DNA from: Papio anubis
Lineage: Eukaryota; Chordata; Mammalia; Primates; Cercopithecidae
Length of the DNA: 64,000 nt
NCBI RefSeq assembly: GCF_008728515.1
Contig: NC_044985.1
Coordinates: forward strand, 78,964,155-79,028,154
Direction of reading: 5' to 3'
The position numbers and the translations under genes are program-made. Below, piece by piece: positions 51,274-63,508 of the stretch. Positions within the stretch are counted from its first letter, which is position 1. Each line of letters begins with the position of its first letter. The notes below the pieces were generated by a model that saw only the letters and a list, made by a program, of their open reading frames with translations, ran no database searches and had not been told where the DNA came from.

Positions 51274-53112
51274 TCAGTAGATCCACCCTGATATGAAGGC
51301 CATTCATCTCTCAGACACTGGAATCAAAACTTTAAACTTCTGTTTGATATCACTTCCTAGCATTGCAATTGCCTTCTGGGACTTCAGCCAGCATGGTGGG
51401 TTCTAACACCCCACCCTCTTATACCCTCTTTTCTCTCTCCTAGGCATTTGATCTGATTTCCCCTATGCTCAACAAAAGCCTAAGGTGGTACTGTACATGT
51501 GCCAACTTCCAGGCTCACATAACTCTCCTGACTCCGCCTCTGACCAGTGAGTTCTCCCACTACTGTGCCAACCACCACAGGTGACTTCTCTGCGGATTCA
51601 GCTTTGGATTCCATCAAGGAACCAATGATGCTCCTTTGATTACCATAAAATGGCACATAGTAGGACTCACTCAGAGGCCAGCCCCCACTTCTCAGTCCTT
51701 ATTTCTTCACTTTCTCTCCTAAGAGGGTCCCAGTATATTGTCAGTTCAAACTAATTTGGTACCCATCCACCCATGGCTGAATCTATGCATGACCATTCTA
51801 AAAATAGTGTGGCAACTGCATTCCAGGGCTCAAAGACACGCAGGCCCCACCTCCCTTCTCCATCAAAATGCTTTTGCTTTGAGTTGTTATTCCCGGTTTC
51901 TGCCTATTGTTTGTAACTGGATTTTGTCTCTCTGCTCAGTCCCTTTGTATTGTCTCTTCTGCCAGTCTATCTGATTTTCAATTTTAATTCTACATTTGGA
52001 CTTTCTCACTAATTGCCCTCAATTCCATCCACTCACTGCAGCGTGAGGAAAGGTCGAGGACAAGCCTGACATCCCATCGTAACCCTCAGGAAGTGGTCAC
52101 AGCCCAGCACCCAAGAGGAAACATGGCTGGAAGAAAAGATTGGCAACTACCCAAAACAAAATATTTTGTTTCATTTGAAGTTGACCCACTCATTCAAAAC
52201 ACTAATCCTTCTCCACTACCGATATACCTCTCAACCCCATTAAGGGAACCCATTTAAATTGCTGGAAGATCAACCCAAAATATATCATCATATTAAAGGA
52301 AAAATAAAAGGACATTGGTGGAAGTGATCATAGTATCTCCATATTTCCCTACTGGTTTCAAAACATTTTTTTTACATTACTTATTCACATCGACAGGATT
52401 GGAAGTATTCATTAGAATTAAGTTTAACTATGAATGCCAGACATTCCAAGATAATTTCGCTTTTGTCTAGAAGTGAGAGGTCCGGGGATATGGCCAGGGA
52501 CTCAGATGCCTGTATTCTTGCTCTACCATTCTCAACATAAGATGCTCCTGCAGCGATTATCAAATCTGCATTCTGGACCTAGCTTCAAGGAATGCCAGGA
52601 AATGCAGTCTTTAAGTGCCTATGTGTCTACCTAAAAATTAAGAAGGAAAAAGATACAGATAGATATTAGGGAACAATTTGTTTCTGCTACATTGGGCATG
52701 TGGTTTCTAGTAATGTGTCCATTGAAATAAAATTATGAAAAAAGTGTTGGTCCCTGTTCCTCCATTGTCATTGTAACATTATGCAAATACATTTCTATGT
52801 ATTTACATATTTCTATGTAATGTGCATTTCTGTAGATATATAACGATATCTGGAAAAAATCTAATGAATTTTGAAGTACTTGAATCTTTTCTAAAATGTC
52901 TGATATCTGAGCCCATTTTATGATTATAAAACAAATTTTATCAATTTTTGCTTCATTGTATAATATAAATGAAATAATACAGAAATAAAATATTTGGTTC
53001 ACTTTATAAGAGGTACAGCAGGAATAACCAATTAAAAGTAGTTTCCAGGGATCCTTTGCCAAAAAAAGAAACAAACAAGTAAAAATGATCCTAAGTAAAG
53101 AAAGGGAATACT
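51274..53112. other. unique noncoding sequence, nothing recognised
   Basis: About 1.8 kb without assignable genes or repeats. The AT-rich minus-strand frame of 143 codons (52733-53164) has no motif and runs into an Alu tail, so it is not called. Confidence 0.35.
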
Positions 53113-53120
53113 TGAAAGTC

Positions 53121-53502
<382 letters not shown>

Positions 53503-53539
53503 TAATTCCAAAAACATAAAGCCTCTGAGGTACCTATGG

Positions 53540-53670
53540 AAGAAATTATTAAGATATCTTACAGTTGATGAAACTAAGACTGAGAGGTAAATTATTTACA
53601 TATATTACATAACTAATTGAGGATAACTGTGGGTCTAGAACCGAGGTTCTGTGACTTTTGAATCCAGTGG
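53540..53670 (-). mobile_element. MIR SINE relic
   Basis: 'TACAGTTGATGAAACTAAGA', 'CTGAGAGGTAAATTATTTAC' and 'GAACCGAGGTTCTGTGACTT' keep the MIR complement order. Confidence 0.65.
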
Positions 53671-54614
53671 TATTAATTTCCTTGTTTTCAATTCCTATGT
53701 GTAACTGCATTTATTCATTCATGCATGCATGCATTCAACAATTACTTTTAAATTTTGTTCTGATAAGAGTCCCTGGAATACACTCCTTTTAGGGGGTGTA
53801 AAAACTACCAAAGGAAATACCCTTTTAAAATAAAACATTCTTCAGTCTCAGGCTCTCCCCTGAAGTGGTTGCTTACTAGATACTGATATAGATATCTATA
53901 TTGACATAAAGTAGGCTGGCGCAACTTTAATATATACAGCAGGGTACATTCAGATGCCAGTACTATATTTGAAATCCAGTGTGTGTTGTGTTTTAAACCT
54001 GGTATTTTTAAAAACTGATGGTTTTCTTTTACTGGGCAGCCTAGCTTCTGGAAGACCTTCACTGTGATCATAGAGTGCAGAGTCTCAGCTGTGGTTACCC
54101 AGGTGACCTGGCACCTAAGTGCCCGACCTCTCAACAATAAAAGTCAGGATTACACCCAGCTAGGCCCATGAAGCAACCACAAACTCAACTGGTTATTTTT
54201 TTTCCTAACCAGACAAGGTTAGACCAGTATTTTTGTGGACCTGTATTTTCTCAGAACATTCTCATCTTCCCCTCTCCTTCATCAGCAGATGCCAAACAAT
54301 GTCAACTATATCCAGCAGTTGACACTGAAATGTCAACTGTAACCAGCAACTAACTCCCTTTTGGGCCAGAGTTGATTATTACCTTTATTCTACAGCTCTG
54401 TGTCTTAATGTGAAGAAACATTCAGTGGGAAGAAAAAGAACATCCTTCTAAGCTGCACATCTAGAACGAGAACATATCCCCATTCAGAATAAACTAGTAT
54501 TCAATTTCTGCCTAGCAAAGATAAAATGGAGAGCAATATATATGTATGTTTCTTACCCTCCTGAAGTTGACAATCTAAGAATCTAAAACTAAAGACAGAC
54601 AAACAAGTAACTAT

Positions 54615-54699
54615 GAAGGAAAGAAGAAAGGAGGGAAGGAAGGAAGGAAGGAAGGAAGGAAGGAAGGAAGGAGGGAGGGAGGGAGGGAGGGAGGGAGGA
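54615..54699. repeat. (GGAA)n/(GGGA)n microsatellite
   Basis: Nine consecutive GGAA units (54634-54669), followed by about seven GGGA/GGAG units. The strand is purine-only for about 80 bp. Confidence 0.95.
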
Positions 54700-55031
54700 C
54701 CAGGTTCTCAGAGGGATGGCTAGATGCACACAAGTTGCCCACAGCCAACTCAGCTGAAGATAATAATTTATTCTGATTTGCTAAGCTGGACTTTGAAAAT
54801 TCAATGTGAATGAGTAACCATTCTCTAACATGTCTATTATTATGAAAGGAAAACTAACAGTTATGTCCAAGAAATCTATAATATCAACCACCGGCATCTG
54901 CATTCAATGCTGACCTACTTACACTATTGGCCTTACTTACACTCTTAAAAGAGAAATTTCAAAACAGATGTGCCTTGATAATTTATTCCTTTTCAATGAA
55001 ATAGATTTCAGGAACTGAATTTCAACTGCAG

Positions 55032-55662
55032 TGTTACTGGAAAGGAGTCCTAATCCAGACCCCAAGAGAGAGTTCTTGGATCTCATGCAAGAAAGAATTC
55101 ACGGTGAGTTCACAGAGCAAAGTGAAAGCAAGTTTATTAAGAAAGTAAATAGAAGGGTGGCTACTCCATAGCCCTGGGGGCTGCTGCTTAGCTATTTTTA
55201 TGGTTATTTCTTATCATCTGCTAAATACAGGGTGGATTATTCATAAGTTTTCTAGGAAAGCGGCAGGTATTTCCTGGAACTGAGGGTTCCTTCCCCTTTT
55301 TAGACCATATAGGGTAACTTCCCGATGTGGCTATGGCATTTGTAAACTGTCATGGCACTGGTGGGAGTGTCTTTTAGCATGCTAATGTATTACAATTACC
55401 ATATAATGAGCAGCTAGGATGACCAGAGGTCACTTTCCACACCATCTTGGTTTTGGTGGCTTTTGGCTGGCTTCTTTACGGCATCCTGTTTTATCAACAG
55501 GGTCTTTACGACCTGTATCTTGTGATACCAGTCCTGTTGACCTAGCTCATCCTGTGACTGAGAATGCCTAACCTTCTGGGAATGCAACCCATCAGGTCTC
55601 ATCCTCATTTTAGCCAGCCCCTATTCAAGATGGAGTCACTCTGGTTCATTTGAACTCTGACA
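55032..55662 (-). mobile_element. ERV1-type solo LTR, family name not assigned
   Basis: Antisense LTR from TGTTACTGGAAAGGAGTCCT (55032) to TTTGAACTCTGACA (55662), so on its own strand it starts TGTCAGAG and ends GTAACA. A poly(A) signal region ('AAGTTTATTAAGAAAG', complement of AATAAACTT) lies near 55130. The layout fits an ERV1 LTR of about 630 bp. I see no convincing short target duplication, and no internal sequence is attached. Confidence 0.75.
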
Positions 55663-57052
55663 ACACCACTAAGAATCATTATAAGGATGCTTCAGTCTTC
55701 AAACTTTTCTGAGGTAGTTTTGGATGTAGTTAGAAATTAATCCTATGAGAGGGTAATAGAAAACCAAGGCTCAAAGTTTTGAATCATCTATGGGCCAATT
55801 GGCATCACTGTATGAACTGCATTCATAGTTTCTACCAGTTCCTGATTATAAAGGGAACCATTCATTGATTCACTCATTCATTAAATTAATATTTGAGGAT
55901 CTAAGCATGTGAGAGAATAGATGGCTGAGCAAAAATCTATCACTTCTTAAAATTTTTAAATCAGAGGCATTTGATTTCATGAAAAATTAATTACATACCT
56001 ATTGTGCATCAAGTCCTATGCCATTGAGCTGATGGGCAAACCACTCATTTTAATATAATTAGATAAAGCTTATGATAGAGATATGCAAATGATGCTACTG
56101 AAAGGTAAAGTAAGAAGCAGGCAACTGCTCTATGAGGACACAGAAAGATTTCTGTTGCTGTTATTGTCATATATTTCTGTGTGTTTAATCTTGTACTTTG
56201 TTATTACATTCTAAGCACTGTACTAAGTATTTTTTGGGAATTCTGGTTTAATATTTACAGCATCCTAGGAAGTGAGCATTAATTTTCTCTACTTCAGCCT
56301 TATATGTGTAGAGGGAGGATGGGGGTGGGGAGAATGGCGGGACATTAAAGTTGGCCAGGTAAGAAGAGCCAGGCAATAAAAGGTTTTATAGCGTAAGTAA
56401 CTTGAAAGCAGGAACTACCAGAGAATTTTTATGCAGAATAGTAACATAGTCTCCTTTCACGTTATGAAGAGCATCCATTCAGCTTTGCATTAGATTTGTG
56501 GGGATATGCCCTCAGGAGCTTTCTTGAAAGTTCTGCTAGGTCATAAACATTAGACATTATAACAGTGTTCTCCACAGTTGTTACAGAATAAGTTACATAA
56601 AGAATCAGAGGGAGCCCTGATTAAGATGACCTTGCCAAGGCAAGGAACGTGCGCAACCATCATATCAATAGCTCTAGAAGCACTGTTTGAAGCCTTGGCT
56701 CATTCATTCAATGGCATTGCTTTTCTCCTGTTGGTACTTTATAGGGATGTGAAAATTAGTGATTACCTGTGGAATACATTATCAATTTCTTCCTGATAAA
56801 TGTAATAAAGTTGCTCATTCTCTGTACCCAGAGAATGAAACAGAGTTGTACCCAGGTTAAGCATTAAGTATTATAAAAGAAGAACACACACACAATCTTC
56901 TGTGAACACACACAACCTCCTGCCAACACACACAACTGGGAAGTTCTGCTTGATCTAACACATGTGGATTCTGTGTTTTATATTGTTATAATCAGAATAT
57001 ACTAATATCAGCTTCCCTGGACACACTGAGTAATATGCCATGGCTATAGTGG
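55663..57052. other. mostly unique sequence with a weak MIR-like patch
   Basis: A weak MIR-like complement lies at about 56210-56300 ('CTAAGCACTGTACTAAGTAT'). At 56883-56935, three imperfect units of about 21 bp (AACACACACA followed by a short C/T-rich spacer) form a minisatellite. Nothing else is recognised. Confidence 0.4.
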
Positions 57053-57222
57053 AGTGGTTATCATTCTAGCTACAGACTAGAATCTCTGAGCAGCTTTTTA
57101 AAAATATTCACTTTTAGATCTCACCTCAGACTAATTCAGAATTTTTCTAGGCCAAGCCCAGGTATTGGCATTTTTTAAAAGGTCTCCAGTTGATCTTTTA
57201 TGTAACTGGGGTTGAGAACTGC
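57053..57222 (+). mobile_element. non-autonomous hAT (MER5/Charlie-like) element
   Basis: The left end AGTGGTTATCATTCTAGCTA and the right end GGGGTTGAGAACTGC form decayed hAT inverted termini. The body ('GACTAGAATCTCTGAGCAGC', 'CCAAGCCCAGGTATTGGCAT') fits the Charlie-derived group of about 170-190 bp. Confidence 0.65.
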
Positions 57223-57911
57223 AAACTCTTAGGGGATGCATAAGGCTGCATGAGTGGCTGACTGTGGTGTGGCGAATTTCAGTTCTTTCCAGGGTAAAGG
57301 CCCTCTTCAGGCCTTTGGGATTTTGAATGTAATCAAAACAAATTACTTGTTTGATTGTCTTAGCATACCTGTGAGGACGTCTGTAAAGGTGAAGTCCAAA
57401 CTGATGAAGAGACTGTCAAGAAATGCTGTTGAATCTCAGGCACTATCGTTGGCCCATTTTAACAATTTTAAGGAATCAGGTTTTGAAATTTGATCCACAA
57501 AGAATTATGTATTTACTCATATATTTTGCCCGCAAATAGTATATGTTACCTCCAAAAGAGCAATGCTGGCTGAATTATTCATAAAATGACACGCTTCTCA
57601 AGGAAGCTATTAAGAGAGAGAAACCAGGGCCTTTTTCCTACACAGTGATCGCTAATAAATCAAAGTAAACACTTTGTTAATACAGCTAAATATAATAACA
57701 ATACTGACAACTTTAAGAGTCAAATTATTATAGAAAACACAACTAAGTATCTTATAATGCCTTTCTTATTGATCTGAGCAGTTCCAGACAACCCTTACTA
57801 AAACTCTATTTTCATTAGAAGATTTTAGGGTTATGCTTTTATTGTTTTCCACTCATCTTGAATCTTTCAAGCTGGAGATTAACTCGCTAGGGACTACTTC
57901 TGACTGTGACG

Positions 57912-58519
57912 CTTTTAGGACCACATAGTTCAACCACCTAGAGATTATCGACATGTCACAAGTAAGATTCTTTTCTGGGACTGCTTTCTGGAAATGAAAG
58001 CAGTCTGTAGCGGGCTCTTCCATCCCCTGTCAGGTGAATAAGCTCAAAGGATATGTGAACCCTTTCTCCATAATAAAAGAAGACAAACGTTATAGTAGAT
58101 GAGGCATAACACTGTTTGCCTTTGCAAAATTACAAAATGGACTGTTCCTAATCATAAGAAACCAATTTTCCAACGTCAGTCTTACAAGGAGTGGAAGCTT
58201 CTTATTTTCAAAGGTCACCACGGCTAAGTGGTCATTTTAGAAACCAACTCTAAGACAGGCTCAGATCAATCTTTTTCAGATATAGTTTATAATCATAAAA
58301 AGATGATATTAAACCCTACACTGAAAAAAGAGACCATGTATTCCAGAACACACAATTATGAAACAACATGTACAAAACTTTTAAAGAATTTTTTCAAAAA
58401 AGGTTCAAGTACATTTATTATTTCACTTTATTTTCTGAGGATGAACTGAATTAAAATATAAAGCCTAGAAACTCAGAGTTTTGTAAAGGAGATGATCACC
58501 TCCCTGAAGAGGATCCAAT
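57912..58519 (+). repeat. left arm of a large inverted repeat
   Basis: About 608 bp that reappear as the reverse complement at 59458-60422. The best segment, 57960-58240, shares long exact stretches such as GTCTGTAGCGGGCTCTTCCA and CCCCTGTCAGGTGAATAAGC with the complement of the right arm. The inner part is more diverged but still aligned, ending near CACCTCCCTGAAGAGGATCC. I do not recognise the unit as a known repeat. Confidence 0.9.
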
Positions 58520-58965
58520 ATTTTCTAGTGGAGGCTATTACATAATTGCATGTTTAAAATTGCGTTAGCTTTCTGTCCTTTAATTCTACTCCTTGAGTAT
58601 ATTTGGCATGACTATTGTTTACTCTCTTTCAACCTTACCCTATCCAAATTCATTTGTAAACATTACACTTATATGCTAAATATCGATACGCAGTTTTCTT
58701 CCTTTACTTAAAAACACACATATATCAATTTCTCTGATTATTGTAATCCTGTCTGCAGTACAGATATATTGCATGTTGTCTATAATTTCTGTTACGTGTC
58801 TGCATCTTATCACCACACAGGACTCTAAGTTCTTGGATGGCAGAGATGTATACCTTCCTGGTCTGATCAACATCCTCAAGAAAAGAAATAAATAAGCCTT
58901 CCCTTATTAAAAGTCTGCCACATTTTCTTAATATTATGGAAATCCTTCCTACGATTAAAACAGCA

Positions 58966-59002
<37 letters not shown>

Positions 59003-59457
59003 TCTTTCAGAAACAGAAATTTCAGTGACTCAGTAATATTCAAATAACAATATAAATACTGGTTTAATTAGATCTTCAACTGTCTTCAATGGTGCACTGT
59101 TGCAATTTGAGAATAAAAAATTGGAAAAATACTGCCGTGTCAGTTATTCCTGCTTTAACAACATCACCACTAAAAACTAGCAGACTTTTGTCATTTAATT
59201 CACTGCATAAAACCTCACGGATTAGGTGGAAATTTACAACCTGATGGTTATCTGATGGGGGTGGGAGTGTGAGTAGAAAAAGGTTCTTTGCACTTCTTAT
59301 AGATATTTTGAGTACTCTTGGATACCCTTTGTATTAGCAGCTAATCAAAATATTCTCGTGGGAGGGTGCTAAAACATTTTCCTAGCAGTTTAATCTGGGT
59401 GAAATAATAATGTGTTAATACGTGTTTAATAAGAATGCTGGATGTCAGTTTCTTCAA
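58520..59457. other. spacer of the large inverted repeat
   Basis: About 940 bp of unique sequence with a (TG)n microsatellite at 58967-59000. Nothing else is recognised. Confidence 0.6.
58967..59000. repeat. (TG)n microsatellite
   Basis: About 17 TG units with a single GA at the start, lying within the spacer of the inverted repeat. Confidence 0.95.
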
Positions 59458-60422
59458 ATTGGATCCTGTTCAGGGAGGTGTTCATCCACTTTAGAAAACT
59501 ATGAGCTTTTGTATTATGATTCAATTGATCCACAAAGACAAAAATAAAATAATCAATGTACTTGAAAGGTTTTGAAAAAAGTCTTCAAAATTTCTTACAT
59601 GTTATTTCATAATTGTATGTTCTAGAATACATGATGGATATGGTTTGGCTCTGTGTCCCTACCCAAATCTCATCTCAAACTGTAATCCCTACGTGTCAGG
59701 AGAGGGACCAGGTGGGAGGTGATTGGATCACAGGGGTGGTTCCCCATGCTGTTCCTGTGACGGTGAGTTCGTTCCCATGAGAGCTGATGTTAGTGTGGCA
59801 CTTCTTCATTCTCATTCACACTCTTTCCTGCCACCTGGTGAAGAAGGTCCTTGCTTCCCCTTCGCCTTCTGCCATAACTGTAAGTTTTCTGAGGCCTCCC
59901 CAGCCATGTGGAATTGTGAGTCAATTAAACCTCCTCTGTTTATAAATTAACCAATCTCAGGTAGTATCTTTATAGCAGTGTGAGAATGGACTAATACAAT
60001 GGTCTATGTTTTCAACTTAGGGTTTAATATGGTCTTTTTATGACTATCTATCTGAAAAAGATTTACCTAAGCCTGTGTTAGAGATGGTTTCTAAAATGAC
60101 CACTTAGTCATGGTGACCTTTGAAAGTGAGAAACTTCTACTCCTTGTAAGACTGACATTGGAAAATTGGTTTCTTATGATTAGGAAAAGCCCATTCTGTA
60201 ATTTTGCAAAGGCAAATAGTGTTATGCCTCATCTACTACAATGTTTATCTTCTTTTGTTATGCAGAAAGGATTCACATATCCTTTGAGCTTATTCACCTG
60301 ACAGGGGATGGAAGAGCCCGCTACAGACTGCTTTCATTTCCAGAAAGCAGCCCCAGAAAAGAATCTTATCTGTGCGATGCAGATAATCTCTAGGTGGCTG
60401 AACCATGTAATCCTTACTAAAA
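59458..60422 (-). repeat. right arm of a large inverted repeat, interrupted by an LTR
   Basis: About 600 bp of arm sequence in two pieces (59458-59634 and 59999-60422), separated by a MaLR solo LTR. Its reverse complement follows the left arm from end to end. The outer end (about 60422) meets the start of an L1 element. Confidence 0.9.
59635..59998 (+). mobile_element. MST-type (MaLR) solo LTR in the right arm
   Basis: From TGGATATGGTTTGGCTCTGT through 'GGAGGTGATTGGATCACAGG' and 'TAAATTAACCAATCTCAGG' to GAATGGACTAATACA. The left arm of the inverted repeat supplies the uninterrupted site (AATACATGGTCT on its complement). This places the insertion at ATGR/ATGG and confirms both boundaries to within a base or two. 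Confidence 0.92.
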
Positions 60423-60704
60423 TTTCAATGTCATTTTTCACATAAATAGGAAAAAACAATTTAAAAATTCATATGGAACTACAAAAAAAAAAAAAAAAAA
60501 AAAAAACAAGACAATCTTGAGGAAAAAAAAGCTAAAGACATTACACTACCTGACTTCAAACTATATTTGAAAGTTATAGTAATTGACATTTTTTGAAAAA
60601 TCCTTTGTTTACACATGGTACTGGCATAAAAATAGAAACATTGACCAATGGAACAGAGTAGAGAACTCAGAAAGAAGCCCACACATTTATGGTCAATTGA
60701 TTTT
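60423..60704 (+). mobile_element. older L1 (L1MA-like), first part, ORF2 region
   Basis: 'TAAAAATTCATATGGAACTA', an expanded run of about 24 A (60482-60505), 'CATTACACTACCTGACTTCA', 'TGGTACTGGCATAAAAATAG' and 'CACATTTATGGTCAATTGAT' follow L1 ORF2 order. It continues after 61565. The A-run has replaced normal ORF2 sequence, and the frame is destroyed. Confidence 0.85.
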
Positions 60705-61550
60705 TAGAAACTTTTCCATAAGTTATTTGGGTACAGGTGGTATTTGGTTACATGAGTAAGTTCTTTAGCGGTGATTTGTGAGATTTTGGTGCACCCATCA
60801 CCTGAGCAGTATACACTGCACCCTATTTTTAGTCTTCTATCCCTCACCCCCTTCCCACCCTTTCCCCCTAAGTCCTCAAAGTCCAATGTATCATTCTTAT
60901 GCCTTTGTGTCTCACAGCTTAGCTCCCACATATCAGTGAGAACATACGATGTTTGGTTTTCCATTCCTGTGTTACTTAGTATAATAGTCTCCAATCTCAT
61001 CCAGGTTGCTGCAACTGCCATTAAATCATTCCTTTCTATGGCTGAGTAGTATTACACTGTATAAATATATCACAGTTTCTTTATCCACTTGTTAATTGAT
61101 GGGCATTTAGGTTGGTTCCACGATTTTGCAATTGTGAACTGTGCTGCTATAAACATGCATGTGCAAGTATCTTTTTATATAATGACTTCTTTTCCTCTGG
61201 GTAGATACTCAGTAGGGGGATTGCTGGATCAAATCATAGTTCTACTTTTAGTTTTTTAAGGAATCTCCACACTGTTTTCCATAGTGGCTGTCCTAGTTTA
61301 CATTCCTACCAGCAGTGTAGAAGTGTTCCCTGTTTACTGCATCCACGCCAACATGTACTGTTTTTTTATTTGTGATTGTGGCCATTCTTGCAAGAGTAAG
61401 ATGGTATGGCATTGAGGTTTTGATTTACATTTCCCTGATGATTAGAGATGTTGAGCATTTTTTCCTATGTTTGTTGGCCATTTGTATATCTTCTTTTGAG
61501 AATTGTCTATTCATGTCCTTAATCCACTGTTCGATGGGATTGTTTGTTTT
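60705..61550 (-). mobile_element. younger L1 (L1PB-like) 3' fragment inserted into an older L1
   Basis: Antisense L1: 3' UTR near the low end ('GGTATTTGGTTACATGAGTA', 'GATTTTGGTGCACCCATCAC'), then ORF2 ('GGTTGCTGCAACTGCCATTA', 'GATTGCTGGATCAAATCATA', 'GATTACATTTCCCTGATG'-like). It is 5'-truncated at 61550. The host sequence GGTCAATTGATTTT is duplicated on both sides (60691-60704 and 61551-61564). The poly(A) tail is almost absent. Confidence 0.93.
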
Positions 61551-61564
61551 GGTCAATTGATTTT

Positions 61565-62392
61565 CAATGAAAGTGCCGAGAACATCATAGTAACAAAGAT
61601 GAACATCACTGATCACTAGGGAAATGCACATGAAAACCATAATGAGCTACCATCTAATACTTGTAGAATGACAATTATCAAGTGTCGGTGAGGATGTGGA
61701 GAAAAGGGAACCCTGTACAATATTAAGAGAATGTTAACTAGTATAGTCATGGAAAACTGTATGGAGGTCCTGCAAAAACTAAAAACAGAATTACCATGTG
61801 ATCCAGTACCACTTCTGGGTATATATCCTAAGAACTTGACATCAATATGTTAAAGAGATATCTGCACTCCCATATTCTGCAGTATTATTTACAATAGTCA
61901 AGTTACAAAATTAATCTAAGTGTTTATCAATGGATGAATGGATAAAGAAAATGTATTACACACACACACACACACACACAAATATATAGACATGCATATA
62001 CAATAGAATAGTAGTCAGCCTTTAAAAAAAAAGAAATTCTGTCATTGGCAACAACATGGATGAACCCAGAGGACATTATATCAAGTCAAATAAGTCAGGC
62101 ACAGAAAGACAACAATTGCATGTTTTCACTTATATGTGGAATCTAAAATAATCAAACTCATGTAAGCGGAGAGTAGAATGGTTGGTCACCAGAGGCTGGG
62201 GGTTGGGCAGAATGGAGAGATGTTGATCAAAGAGTAGAAAGTTACAGTTAGACAGAAGGAATAAATAATAAGTATCTAAGGTAACTGAAATGTTAGTTCA
62301 ATCACTTTACACTGTGTACATACATGATAACATCACTGTGTACCACAGAATTATATATGATTATAAATTGTCAATAAAAAGAAAAGAAAAAG
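61565..62392 (+). mobile_element. older L1 (L1MA-like), second part with 3' end
   Basis: It resumes after the insertion, then jumps at about 61590 from 'GTGCCGAGAACATC' to the late ORF2 region ('GATCACTAGGGAAATGCACA'), an internal deletion of several hundred bases. It continues through 'GGATGTGGAGAAAAGGGAAC', a (CA)n tract (61958-61980), 'GCATGTTTTCACTTATATGT' and an A-rich end near 62390. Non-coding. Confidence 0.85.
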
Positions 62393-62853
62393 GAACAAGA
62401 CTTATGTCTTATACAAGCCTTTTCAACCCCTTGTGATGAGCCTGTGTAACTTCCTGTTCCCTCCCCAACCATCTGAAACAGAACAAAACACACTCCCAAG
62501 GCTGTGCAGCTCCCTGAAGCAGGGGATGCTTGTGATGTGCATCTCAGATGTGGTCACAGAGGAAAATGAGCAAGGAAGTACCTCTGAGCAGGCAAGGTCA
62601 GAGGTCACGAAGGAAGATAGATAAGGAGGAAGGAAGATCCCCCAGAGAACACAATCAGTTGCTTCCAGACAGTCTAACAAAGGAAGTTACTTACTACACT
62701 GCCAGGTAAGTGACAGATGCTTTTCTGATTCTTGCTTTTGGTGAAGAGTTGGTAGCATTAGATGTCAAGTAAACTCAGGAACTTCACTTTTGGGTACTTT
62801 CAGTTGGGAAAACATTCAATACTAAATACATTAGTAAAAAATAAATAAATAAC
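62393..62853. other. unique sequence, nothing recognised
   Basis: About 460 bp. The overlapping short frames at 62423-62680 have no recognised motif. Confidence 0.35.
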
Positions 62854-63155
62854 GGGCCAGTTGCTGTGGATCACGCCTATAACCCCAGTACTTTTGGAGG
62901 CCAAGGTAGGAGGGTAACTTGAGCCCAGGAGTCAAGACCAGCCTGGATAACATAGCAAGATCTCATCTCTACAAATAATCTTTTAAAAAATTAGCCTGGA
63001 ATAGTGGTGCATTCCTATAGTCCTAGCTACTCAGGAGGCTGAGATGGGAGGATCACTTGAGCCCAGGATGTCAAGGCTGCAGTGAGCCATGATCATGCCA
63101 TTGCACTCCAGCATGGGTGACAGAGCAAGACCCTATCTCAAAAAATTAAATATAA
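62854..63155 (+). mobile_element. AluJ-like element
   Basis: Sense Alu from GGGCCAGTTGCTGTGGATCA through 'GATCACTTGAGCCCAGGATG' and 'GACCCTATCTCAAAAAATTA'. J-type character and many mutations. Possible short duplication of AAATAAC at its ends. Confidence 0.9.
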
Positions 63156-63165
63156 TAAAATAACC

Positions 63166-63508
<343 letters not shown>

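Noticed and set aside
53805..54137. 110-codon minus-strand frame in unique sequence
   Set aside because: Checked for motifs and signal sequence, and none was found. Frames of this length are expected by chance in 64 kb.
58520..59457. transposase gene between the two long inverted arms
   Set aside because: If the arms were ends of a DNA transposon the spacer should hold one, but no frame longer than about 67 codons and no motif is present.
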